64,000 nt of DNA from Trileptium ribeirensis. Taxonomy: Eukaryota > Nematoda > Enoplea > Enoplida > Thoracostomopsidae. The position numbers and the translations under genes were made by a program. The notes beneath the pieces were generated by a model, which saw nothing but the letters and a program-made list of their open reading frames with translations, ran no database searches and was not told the DNA's origin. Positions 24,346 to 35,000 of this stretch are shown here, one piece after another. The DNA lies in assembly GCA_030248225.1 (NCBI GenBank), contig JASANE010011753.1:1-64000 (forward strand). Direction: 5' to 3'. Every line of letters begins with the position of its first letter. The first letter of the stretch is position 1.

Positions 24346-25110
24346 CTCGGACCCCCGCACTATGGCTAACTGCCACGGTTTTGGGTGCACAGTACTGGTG
24401 CTTCCTCGCCTGCGTTTGCAGGCGCAGTATTTCCGGATACCCTAACCTAAGCTTCAAGCTTACCCTAAAACTGAGCCCAGTCTAAACCTAATTTCCAAAC
24501 ATCAAAATATCCATTTTTCACTTGCATTCCCGATATCGGGAGCCATATCTTCTTGTGACGGACAGTAACCGCCACACCGCATGCATCATGGTATAGTCCA
24601 TTGCATTTTCTATATCATATCCAAATATGAGCCCAATTGGTCAATCCAATCCAAAGTTGTGTCCAAAAAGGTCAAAAAAACCAAAATCCATATTTCTAAA
24701 AAAATATGACCCCTGAAATTGGGCCCCTTTCCTGAACCACCTAGAAGAGCTAGAGCCCTGAAACCTTTTCCATTGGAAAGAGCAGGAAAAACTGGTCCAT
24801 GGAGGATGACGATCGTAAGCCGAGCTTTAGGAAAAAAAATTACCAAAAAAGCCTCTATACCGCAAAAAATCCAAATAAAAAGAACAATAATTTAGCATCA
24901 TCAGGAGGTTATACCTGAAAAGGGGCGACTCTGATCTCGAAGAGATCTTTTTTGGGGGTCCAGAGACCATGGGGGGCTATACTGAAAAGATGGTGGGCCC
25001 TTCTCTGATTTTTTGCCCCTCAGCCCACTCAGAGCCCAATATTTTTTGGGAATGGTCATCGCGTCTTTTAGATATCTCCCCTGAATGCTTCAAAATCGCT
25101 TTTTCTCTTC

Positions 25111-26355
25111 ATCAAAACCATTTTGGGCAGTGTTTCTGACACGAGTTTTAACCGTTTTTCTATTGGCAAAATGCCCCATGGCAAAATCGGGCGCCCCCGG
25201 TTCGGAACCAAGGGGGCTCCTGGGTCATGCCCCCTTTCAAAATTTTCAGCGAATGGAGAACCCAGATAATTGACAGCTTGTCCTACCGCCAAGGTGTTGA
25301 ATTTTGAGTGTTGGATATGTAATGTATATAGACGTACATAGCGTTTTGCGAGATACTAGTCTTATTGGCTTATAGAAAATAAATCTAATTTGACCCATAT
25401 ATCTACGTTGCTTGCCGTACTAGAGTATCTAATATGATTTTTCTGGTTTCTTTGCGACCCGACCCGATCGCGTACCACCTGCTTTTTTGTTGATGGTGAG
25501 ATAGTGGAATCTGGTTTCGCGCTTAACTAATTTAGCTAATAAGTACAAATGGAAGTTTCAAGTTTTCAAATCAGTTATCTCGCGAATCAGTCCGCCCGGC
25601 CAAAGTTGAGGCATGTATGTATCCCTGAAAAAACCGAATAAAGGACACTGTCAAATTTCACCACCAACCGGCTAGTAAAAATTCTTAACTTCACTGGTTT
25701 CATTCACTACAATACTCCAAAAATAGGTCTGCCATGAAATTGTACCGCTCACAGCGCACTTTTGGGTACAGCATCTACCAGTGACGATTTTAAATAATTA
25801 CCATGAATAAGTAATACATTGCATTGTGTTATTTTTGCTATATAACTGTTCCAAAGCCTTTATGTTTTGTCACGATCCGTCGGGATTAATGATCACCCAG
25901 TGGATGCCGAATAGCTACAATACCTACTTTTTGCTGTTCGCTTAAAGTGTGTTCGTTAAATTCAAAATTTTGTTCGAGCGTTGTCCAAAAAGTGTTCGAG
26001 TGATTTCTTCGAGAATAAATCAATTTTGTTCAATTTTTGATGTTCATTCGCTCGAAAGGTGACACTCATTTTTGTGCATTACTGTCCTCAACGCCAAAAC
26101 CAATACAGATCAAAACGTAAAATCAAAGTCCTGTTATTGGACAAAGCTCATCAACCGTCCTTCTGAACTGAAATTAGAGGAAGAGGAACAATCAACGGAC
26201 CACCTACATCTAGATAAGTCAATCGCCATGGAACAACGGATTCGGTAAATCTTATCTGCCAGAAAAACTGATGTAATAAATAGTCCACTCTAACAATGAA
26301 GGTGGGATATAATTTGCGGCTCAAAAAATCAAAATACTAGGACTTCATTTCACTA
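25111..26355. other. Unrecognised interval
   Basis: No gene recognised and no repeat copy found within the window. Confidence 0.45.
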
Positions 26356-26359
26356 AGAA

Positions 26360-26505
26360 AATTATTGGGTGCGTGCAGTTATGTAGCACCTAGAAATTTT
26401 AATCTTACTGGTTTATTTTTGACGCACCCACAATTACGAACATTACTGGGTGCATGGAATTTATTAAAACCCCGACATTTTCTGGGTGTTATTTAAAATG
26501 GTGCC
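26360..26505 (+). repeat. Array of GGGTGC/GCACC motifs, block 1
   Basis: Three to four imperfect units of about 40 bp carry TTACTGGGTGCAT- or TTATTGGGTGC-like starts and CACCCACAA- or GCACCTAGAAATTTT-like ends. Each is an imperfect inverted repeat. A second block of the same motif lies at 27,760-27,940. Confidence 0.6.
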
Positions 26506-27759
26506 TATAGCAATGAAGGCCAAACTGCCATTATGTTAGGTATCCTAGTGAACAATTTAGTATATCATCGAGGTATGTTGACCCGTCTTGGTCTTTGGGA
26601 GCAAAAGGTAAGCAGTAGATAAATGTCAAATTAATATTTTGTCTTACTTAGAGTACATCCAATCTAAACTCAACGCTACGCCGGCTTGATTTCGAATGTT
26701 TATGAAACATTCTGCGACGCATCTTATGTTAACAACGGTTAGCTTAATCTAGTTAGTATAACATTCTACAAAGTTTATCAAATTAATCTTAATGTATCGA
26801 TTTTACGCAAAGTTTTTCTTGAGTTCAGCCATTTCAAAACATTTTCGGATATTTAAGAAACACAGAAAATGATTTTAGTGTTACCTTCTTCAAGTTCGCA
26901 AGGCTAAAGCCCCGATATTTTGTAGAAATATCTGAACCTCCGAGTACCAAATAGATGCCTCTGGTTCTGGAATCATAGCAAAATTTTGTGTGCCGCCTGG
27001 ATTAAAGTTCTTTTGGCGTATTTTTTCATCGTACCAGTAAAGCATTTCAGTTCACATAATCAAAAAATGATGTTTTAATTGTATTTCAATGTCATCATCT
27101 CGTTATATTCAATGTAGCCAAAATCGTATGCTTTACTCTTAGAGCTCTATGTACAACTAACTTGATAAATTCGAAAATTTAACAATTTATTGTGGTGCCG
27201 AAATTTAGCAGCGTTATCACCTAGCACCATATCAATAGTAGCACAGTAGTAAAATACCCAATATAAAAGTTTTAAGACAACGAAACAAACCTATAGTGAA
27301 ATAACGCTATAGGCACATAGTTCATCGAAAGCACGGTATAATAAGGTCAGGTTTGCTGGTGTGGCTCTCGAGAAGATGGCAATTAGCTGCAGAGATGAGA
27401 ACGGGCCAAAATTTACTTATTCGGCTTGCTGTGGTCCGATCCTTATGGCTCGTAGGGTCTACTCAAGCGCAGCAGCCTGCCAAGACATCATAGAGTACTG
27501 ACTCCGTCATGTCTTTCCTGAAGCGGCTTATAGTTCTGCTCATCATACGAAATCCTTTAAGTCCAACTTGCGAATACAGCAAAAACTACGTAACAGAAGA
27601 CTTGTCATCTAATTTATTCTGTAATTATTGTAACCATAATATGTGCATTATACTTACTAGATGCTAAACTGAGCCCAAATTGTTTAACTCAATTGCTTTT
27701 AAATATTGACTAGCAAGACGAAGCAAAAGATTGGCCTATTAAGATAGTAAGAATCCCAC
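26506..27759. other. Segment bracketed by two motif arrays
   Basis: About 1.25 kb with no coding match, lying between the two GGGTGC/GCACCC arrays. It could be the body of a non-autonomous element whose subterminal regions are the arrays. Confidence 0.4.
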
Positions 27760-27940
27760 CCAGGACCCAGAAAGTTACTGGGTGCATCAAACATTACACC
27801 ACTAAAAATTTAGAATTTGGTGGCACGTCCAGCACTTACAAAATTGCTGGGTGAATGACATTTTACAGCACCCACAAAATTTCAATCTCATAGCAAATTG
27901 TTAGGTGTGTTAAATTTTGCAGAACCCGCAAATTTTCTAA
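27760..27940 (+). repeat. Array of GGGTGC/GCACC motifs, block 2
   Basis: Three or more units are visible, starting at about 27,772 (TTACTGGGTGCATCAAA), 27,850 (TTGCTGGGTGAATGAC) and 27,897 (TTGTTAGGTGTGTT). Most are followed about 15 bp later by a CACCCACAAAATTT-like box. Confidence 0.6.
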
Positions 27941-28602
27941 TTTATGGATCCGATGAGCTCCCAGAAAATCTGTGGGAATATTTTTATTTCCTTCCTTCAG
28001 TTTTAAAGTGGATGATCTATAACCGAAGCCGGTCTATATTCATAATATCAGTTGGAGGGGTCCCGGACCACCATGAAGTAGTATATCCACAAAATCACGT
28101 AAGTCCCTCTAACCAAATGTTACTATGTATCGAGCATGAACAGTAGTTTCTCGATATAACAACCCTAAATCGAGCCGAGGTGTGATATAGTTTGCGAACT
28201 TCAATTCTTAATCTCCTTTACCGAATATATCATGATTGAGCGCCAACAAATTGGGTGCCTTTACCGTTTCGAATGTATGCACATGTAAGTACTGTATGAT
28301 TTAAAAAATATCGCCGTGATATAAGTTAGTGTTGTTGGTCAATCAGTCAGTATCACGTAGTATACAGAAAAACGTATCGTGCACGCATGGAATATGCAGA
28401 ATTTCGGTTTTAGCATAATTTGGGTTAGATTAGATAGATTAGATTTAACTATACTGGGCTAGAAAAACATGCGGGAACATGAATGACACGTCCATTGCAT
28501 CAGCCCGTTAAACTGTGAATGACGTCAGAATTTGGGATTTAAAAACTGTGAAAGTGCAAAGTGTTACCTTATCTTGGATTACCGAAAACGTTGTATTCCG
28601 TT

Positions 28603-31600
28603 TTAATCATGGTTTTCGACAGCAAGCCTACCAGTACTGAGAATAAACCTACATAACTTCTTAATGTTGTAATCTCTTAAGCCTTCTATATTAATTACTG
28701 TATTCCCTAGAATTTCTCTCCGACTCTCTGCAAACCTAGGACAAGCACACAGAAAGTGTTCTGATGTCTCGTCGATGCCACAATGAGAGCAATGTTTATT
28801 TCCTGTAACTTTTAACTTATGTAGGTGGAAGTTTAGCCAGCTATGCTCCGTTATTCCGTGAACGCACTGTTTTATTCTGTCTTTCGTTAATCCTAACAAA
28901 TAATTACTATATATATTTCTTATTCGGCGTACTAATGATACTCTTTGTCTGTTTACACGTTGCTTCCTGCATCCATCTAGTAACAAACTTTCTATGTAAC
29001 CAAGATTTTATTCTTGTTGCAACTTCCTTCCTTGAGATTGGAAGGATAGGTTCTCGTCCTACAGGTAGCTTTGATGAACCTCTTCGGGCTAGCTGATCAG
29101 ATGTTTCATTTCCTTCTGTGTTACTATGACCTGGTACCCATATAAGTGATACCTCATTCTGTTTGGACAATTCTCTTAAACTCACTCTGCACTCTGAGAC
29201 TAATTTGGATTTAACCAGGTCAGCCTCAAGTGTTTTGGGAGCAGCGCGGCTGTCTGAAAAGATCCTTATATTCATATTGCGCGTTTTATTTTCTATGATA
29301 TTGTCTGCACAAGCTTTTATCGCATATACTTCTGCTTGAAAAACACTTATATATGCACCCAGTGAGTATACATGGTTTCTTGTCCCCATGGAGAATCCTG
29401 CTCCAGTGGAAGTTTTCCCCTGAAGTTTCACAAGAGACCCATCTGTATAACATATTATAGTGTTATTAGACTCCTCTCTAAATCGCCTAGTCTCATCTAG
29501 CCAACCCTCACGGCTATGAACAACTGTGTGCCAAGTACACTCATCCGCTATTTGCCATAACATATAGTCGCAAGGGAAGTTGAGTACAGGCAATTCATTC
29601 CTAATTTTTTCTGTATCAGCATGATACCCTTGAATTACATCAAGTGTATGCGGACATATACATTGAATCCTATGCAACTCTTTTATACCTTCTTCTATGA
29701 CCGCTAGATCTAGTGGCAAAACATTTAATAAAACTTCCATTCCTAACGTCGGTGTCGATTTCATGGCACCGGTCATCATGATACAGGCTAATTTTTGTTA
29801 CTTTCGCAAGCTTTCTTGCATATGTTTTAAGTTGGACTTTATGCCACCAGACTATCGTAAGAAACGGATGGAAGTACGATGCTATTATAAATATACCATA
29901 AAATCTTATGTTTAATTCCCCATGTCTTTCCAATTATTCCTCCACATGCCATTAGTGTGCTGACCCGACCCCTTTTTTCACGACCAGTTCTATATTATCT
30001 CTCCATAGTAATTTGTTATCAATCACCACTCCAAGGTACTTGACTGTATTAGTTACAGGTAAATCTTCGTCAAATAGCTTAAGCTTTACATCTCGATTGA
30101 GCGATCTGCTTCTTGAAAGAACTAGCACATTACTTTTAGCTGGATTTACTTTTAAACCTCTTTCTGTACACCATTTTCCAAGAAGTGTTAGATTTTCTGA
30201 ATTCTCCAAACATTGACGTCCATGTTTTTGCTACTGTTGAGCATAACTACGTCATCTGAGTATGCCTGTATATATAAGTCCGCTGTATTCATATTTCTTT
30301 GCAAATCGTCAATTACCAAAGTCCACAACAAGGGTGATAACACTCCTCCCTGTGGGCTCCCTCGTCCTAATCGGAATCTTACAGATGACGTGCCCATTGT
30401 CGCTGTAGCCCACCTGATACCAACAAGATTGCTCAATCACTTGCTAATAGTGGCATTAATTCCAAATTTGCCGAATGCACGTCGAAAAGTTTCATGTGTT
30501 ATTCTATCAACGGCTCCACCTATATCAAGAAATACCGCAATCGTATGCTTACCTTGGTATGACCCACTTTCTAATCTACTTATTAGACCATGAAGAGCTG
30601 TATTAGTGCTCTTCCCCTTTTGATACGCATGTTGATTTTCATGAATCCTACCACAAAACTTGCTCCTTAAATACCTGGGCACTTAAAAGAACCAAAACTT
30701 GACACTGCCCATCTTAGTTTATCTACGCTCACTAATTCTTCAGCCATAGCAACGTCCCTCTTTCTTGGCCTGATACTCTGGGACATCTTAATCTCCTCAT
30801 TGTCATCTCTCATTGAATCCAGAAAGTGAGAGCGTAAAAGTAGCTCTAATGTTTCTTCCTCATTCTCTGTCATACTTCCATCCGCTTTCTGAAGATGACC
30901 GAGTCTCATTTGTGCCTCAGCATACAAATCTTCGCCAAACGAGTGCTAGCATTAGCACCTTCAACCTTTTCACAGAATACTTTCCACGACCTGCTGATTG
31001 CTTTCTTTATCTCATCTCTATACAATTTCTGAGCAGCTCTATATCTATTCCAATTACAGTCTCCACCTAACTTAGCATCATATCTGTATAGTTTTCTTGA
31101 TCTTTGTCTTAGCCGGCCAAGTTTCTGCGACCACCAATTCAAACCTCTATTTCCTATGTTCATCAATGGACACGCTTCTTCTTTTGCTTGATTCATTGCA
31201 CTGGTGCATTTAATTACATTCATATCCATCACTTCTGAGTTATAAATAGTATCTTGTGCGTCAGCACCCACTGTATTTTGGAGAAGCTTATCTCGAAACT
31301 CCTCAAATCTGAGACGCTTTAAATTATGCTGTATCTTATTTTCTGCGAGTTTCTCCACATATTCAAACTCTGTCGCCCTATAATCCGAAAAAGTATTCTC
31401 ATCTAATACACTCCAGTTAATAAGCTTTCCGACAGTAGCAAAATCAGTGAGAGTCACATCCATCCTCTCAGATCTATGTCTTGTAATGAATGTTGGCTTA
31501 TCTCCCACATTCATTACTTCTAGATTAGTGCTAGCAAAAAATTCTAATAAATCTATTCCACTGTCGTTACAGTTTGTGCTGCCCCACAATGTGTGATGAG

Positions 31601-32003
31601 CGTTTGCATCACATCCCAGAATCAGTCTTATCTGGTTACTACTGCAATGGTTTACTAAGTCTCCTACTATTCGACTAGGTGGTGAGTCAACATCATACGG
31701 CATGTACACCGACGCTACCCACAGCTCACTGTTCTCATTACATATTTTAACGACTGCACAGTCACCATCGTTGAAACGACTTATAAAAACACACTTAATC
31801 ATCTTTCTAATAAAAATTGCAGAGCGTGGCCGCTTTGCATCAGCATAGAATACTTCGTATTTTGAATTGCAAATACGCGGTTTCCTATTTAGCACATATG
31901 GCTCCTGGGTCAAAATGCAATCCGACATCTTCGGTTTCTTTCTGCTTATCTCAACTGTAGCCTCTTCGCAATGTTGCAGATTAATTTGTCTAAAACTAAC
32001 CAT
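28603..32003 (-). pseudogene. Non-LTR ORF2: endonuclease, reverse transcriptase, RNase H, zinc motif
   Basis: The ATG at 32,003 opens an AP-type endonuclease: TQEPY near residue 32, LGCDANAHHTLWGS (about 31,620-31,580), then SDYR where the family usually has SDHR, so the catalytic His is replaced. RT follows in pieces: FLDIGGAVD (motif A, about 30,535), GSPQGGVLSPLLW (about 30,350) and AYSDDVV (motif C, about 30,250, intact). RNase H shows CYTDGS (about 29,445), FQAEVYAI, FSDSRAA and GHSNTEGNETSDQLA (about 29,125), with all acidic positions present. The C-terminus has CSHCG...H...C (about 28,790-28,740). Frames change near 30,920, 30,680, 30,200, 29,800 and 28,990. TGA stops the frame near 30,437. 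The protein would nick target DNA and reverse-transcribe the element RNA; this copy cannot. Confidence 0.92.
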
Positions 32004-32351
32004 CCTTATAATTATGGTTTGTTGAATAACTTATAATATTCTCATAAAAACCAAGCATATATATATAGTTGATTACTCACCATTATCATAACCAATATCG
32101 GTATCCTTTTATATAAAACCTTATCATGACCCTCAAACCCCCAACTCCTAAGGACTGCGACAAAGGCAATCACCCTGATCCTTTCTATGATTATACCTTC
32201 ATGAAACCTGTTGCCTGTCTGTGGCTAAAATATCTTTTGTTCCTTTTTACTATAGTATTCGAGAGACAGATGCGCATATATACTGCATCTGTAACTACTT
32301 CATAGAGTCTTATTTCAATCTGATCTTTGCTCATTCCCGCAACTACCGCTT

Positions 32352-33603
32352 TTATATCGGTTTACTGCTGCGGGTTCTTCTTAGCTGGACGATTGGAGGC
32401 ATCTTTGACCTCCAACGTCGATAATTCAAAGTGGGGCGATCGCCCACATTTCTTAACGCTTCTCTGCAAGCTTTTGGGATTGCAAAGATAATCTTCAAAC
32501 ACTTTTCTTCTGACCACACGGTGATTGGATACCAACCCTTGAAGTCAATGCTTCTATTGGCATTCGCCAAGCGGTTAACTACCATTTCTACCGTGTAGTC
32601 CTTGTTCCCTGGATTCGGAACTACTATAAAAATTCTGCATTGCTCAAATTCCGAGCGCTGAATTGCTTTCAGGGCTTCCCCCTCTGTTACTGTTATTCGT
32701 TCCACAGCTTTAGATAGCCAGTCTCTCGCCGCCTCAGTCGCACAAGTCACCAGTAAGTGACTATTCCATGAACCAGTCTTTGAAGTGGATCTGGTCTTCA
32801 CTAGTCGCACGAAACGTAGCCTCAATGATATCCTCCCGGATCTTATCAACCTCTTCATCAGAGAAGGTTCTATCATGATCATCTGCAGCGATAATAACCA
32901 ATCTAGCGCCTAACTGGCTACTTCCGTATAACTATTAGCTGGGGGTGCGTTAAGAGCGTCAGGTGTAGTGCCAGTGGCTTCTACAGGCTCTCGATTGTGC
33001 TTTACAGCGCTTCTATCCACTTGCTCCACCATAGCAGTGCCCGGGCCTGCAATAGGCTGCTCCTGCTGACGTGGCTCAATCGGTTTAGCTTTATCAGTGA
33101 GTTTGGTGTAACCACCAATCTCGATCTGTTTACTGATGAAGGAGCCAGTTTTCTTCTTTCCAGCTCTACTTCCCCTGTGAACGGGCCGTACCACTGGTGG
33201 ACGTGATACACCCTTCTCCTGTTTCTGACGCAATCGTTCTGATGCCTCAGCTGACTTACTGTGTGCCTCTGCAATCAGTGACTGTTTGTTAGGTTCGCGG
33301 GCGCTTGAAGCAGCCCCCCGAACAAAACTATTGAAGCAATGGCGCGATTCGCAGCCGATTGCTCATTATCTAAAAACGAGGGTTCAGTGGCGCTTACAGC
33401 AGCCCTCCGCTCTTGGGCGTCGGAGATGGAAGGTTCGGTGGCGCAAATTGCTGCCCCCTTCCATCTCGTCGACCCAATCTAACCTTAGATTCTCTGTAGA
33501 ACTGGTCAAATCTTCAACCAGGGTGCATTTATCGCCCTTTCCCAAGGGCCTCGTCGTCATCAGAATGAGGGCCAGACTCTGCATCACTTTTATTGTTATT
33601 CAT
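32352..33603 (-). pseudogene. Non-LTR ORF1, DUF4780-like domain, frameshifted
   Basis: The likely start at 33,603 begins MNNNKSDAESGPHSDDDE and is stopped within 25 codons. The proline/glutamine/lysine-rich middle is readable at 33,233-32,910. The domain ARLVIIAADD...FSDEEVDKIREDI...FKDWFME is readable at 32,909-32,762 in one frame and continues in another as LLVTCATEAARDWL...FKGWYPITVW (32,750-32,500). This pattern resembles DUF4780 domains found in ORF1 proteins of invertebrate non-LTR elements. That identification comes from motif spacing and is tentative. ORF1 proteins bind element RNA. About 350 bp separate it from ORF2. At least two frame changes make it non-functional. Confidence 0.6.
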
Positions 33604-33620
33604 CTGAAATAGGAGAATAA

Positions 33621-34548
33621 TCATGCAATTATACCTCCAACAGAGGCTATTGAAACTTTTAAACATTTTGGAGCTATATAAAACTCTTTTCTATTCAAGA
33701 TAATTTTGAAAATCCTGACATTTTTTTCGTTACGAATTTTCCTACCCTGGTCAGGTCTTCGACCAGGTTATACTGTGCCATCATTCGGCTCACATAACAT
33801 TCACAGAGAAGAAATGAAAATTTGTAATTCATTTCATTGTTATTACACGTCTGGAAATCATTTTTGCTAAAACAGCTCTTAGTCAGCTGTTCATAAAAAT
33901 GATTCCGTGTGGAATCTTCTTTCTAATGCATGTAAATCTGGTCGAAATTTTTAGGTAGATTTCAAGCATTTAATTTCCCCTGGAGCCTGGTCTATAAACG
34001 TTGTATTTGTTCTCTGTTTCAGATATTTCAGAAATATTGTGTAGCAATTAGTACTGTGTAGTAATTAGTAATAGTTTTATATTTCACACCAAAAATTTTT
34101 GCCGGGGGGCAGCCAAAAAAGTGCCAGGGGGCGCCTTCCATGGGGCATCTCGATTTTTCCGGGGGGCCTCCCCCGCCCCCCCCCCTCACTTTGGAGAGGC
34201 CAGTAAATCTGAAATTGTCCATTTGCAAATTTTTCGAAGTTTCGGACATGCACAACGCATCGCTTAAGGGGAATGCCCTAATTTTGGTCTCTAAATGGCA
34301 ATTTTGTAATATTTTCATTTCAAAAACCAAAAATACCAGAGCCTGTTTTAGCCGCGTGGAGCGGGGTAAACCGTCGCCCCGCTCCACCCGTTGCCACCCC
34401 AGCGCTACGATGAAGCAACACGTTGGGTTTTGCTGGGGATAATTTGGGTTACGATTAATTTGGCCGGAATCGAAATTTTCTGTTTCACGTCTTTTCGATA
34501 TTTCCATGCGTCGGACCTGTCCGACTTTAAAATTTGTGGACCGCGGTC
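33621..34548. other. Spacer with GC-rich block and hairpins
   Basis: No gene recognised. GC-rich, homopolymer-laden DNA at 34,090-34,200 gives proline-rich but meaningless frames. A perfect 11-bp hairpin (GTGGAGCGGGG with its complement, 10-nt loop) lies at 34,356-34,387. A short hairpin (GTCGGAC/GTCCGAC) at 34,510-34,525 and a 10-bp palindrome GACCGCGGTC (34,539-34,548) touch the outer edge of palindrome 2. Confidence 0.55.
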
Positions 34549-34629
34549 TATAAGTAATACAATTGTTAAGACTTTCTTAAAAGACTGTTCATATAGGAAC
34601 CATCAGTCAAAGTGGCGCGATGGAAATAA

Positions 34630-35000
34630 ACTGCTTGCAGACTAGATGTTTCTTTAAAGAAATTGATAAAAGAAAATCCATGTTTCTACGGAAATTGAAT
34701 AAAAACAGAATGAGAATGGCCGTGCAGTTTCTTACTGGGCACGGCAATTTTATGAAACACTTGAAAACTCATAAGATTGAAGACAATGATAAGTGTTGAA
34801 GGTGTGGTAAAGATTTAAAGACTGCAAAACATTTGATTTTTCAATGCAGTAAACTAAGAGATTTGAGATTGAAATTCTTTGGGCATGGAATTTTGGATAG
34901 CTCTCAATGTTATCAACTAAAATTGACCCAATTTAATAGGTTTCTGGAATAGGATAAGATTTTAGATTCTTTAAACAGATTGGACCTAGGGTCGAACCAG
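34630..35000 (+). pseudogene. Non-LTR ORF2 3'-end fragment (left outer arm)
   Basis: The plus strand encodes a piece resembling KRKSMFL...MRMAVQFLTGHGNFMKHLK, then a zinc motif C-x2-C...TAKHLIFQC broken by a TGA (about 34,797). It is the diverged counterpart of minus-strand 44,506-44,835. It keeps a Cys in the zinc motif (RCGK) that the right copy has lost (RYGK), so it is not a simple recent copy of that one. No upstream RNase H is present: homology stops at 34,549. Confidence 0.7.

Larger units (their letters stand above)
21790..25110 (+). mobile_element. Merlin-like DNA transposon, copy 1, with long terminal inverted repeats
   Basis: About 21,790-22,180 is an inverted copy of about 24,740-25,110. 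Paired landmarks are CCCACCATCTTTTCAG near 21,905 with its complement near 24,985, and CATTCCAATGGAAAAAG near 22,142 with its counterpart near 24,770. Identity is about 75% by eye. The broken transposase at 23,245-24,245 lies between these ends, so the whole unit is about 3.3 kb. The internal part of the right end is also found downstream of the second transposase copy (47,850-47,945), which links the two as one family. Exact ends and target duplication could not be fixed. Confidence 0.65.
28430..33620 (-). mobile_element. Near full-length non-LTR retrotransposon, decayed
   Basis: The element reads on the minus strand: ORF1 (33,603-32,352), then ORF2 (32,003-28,603) with endonuclease, reverse transcriptase, RNase H and a C-terminal zinc motif. 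At its 3' end the minus strand carries a short ATCTA-type simple repeat (about 28,428-28,452), a tail type known from several RNase H-bearing clades (I, R1, LOA, Jockey group). The domain order EN-RT-RNH-CCHC supports an I/LOA/R1-like placement, but clade assignment needs a phylogeny. At least five frame changes and internal stops show that it is inactive. Confidence 0.85.
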
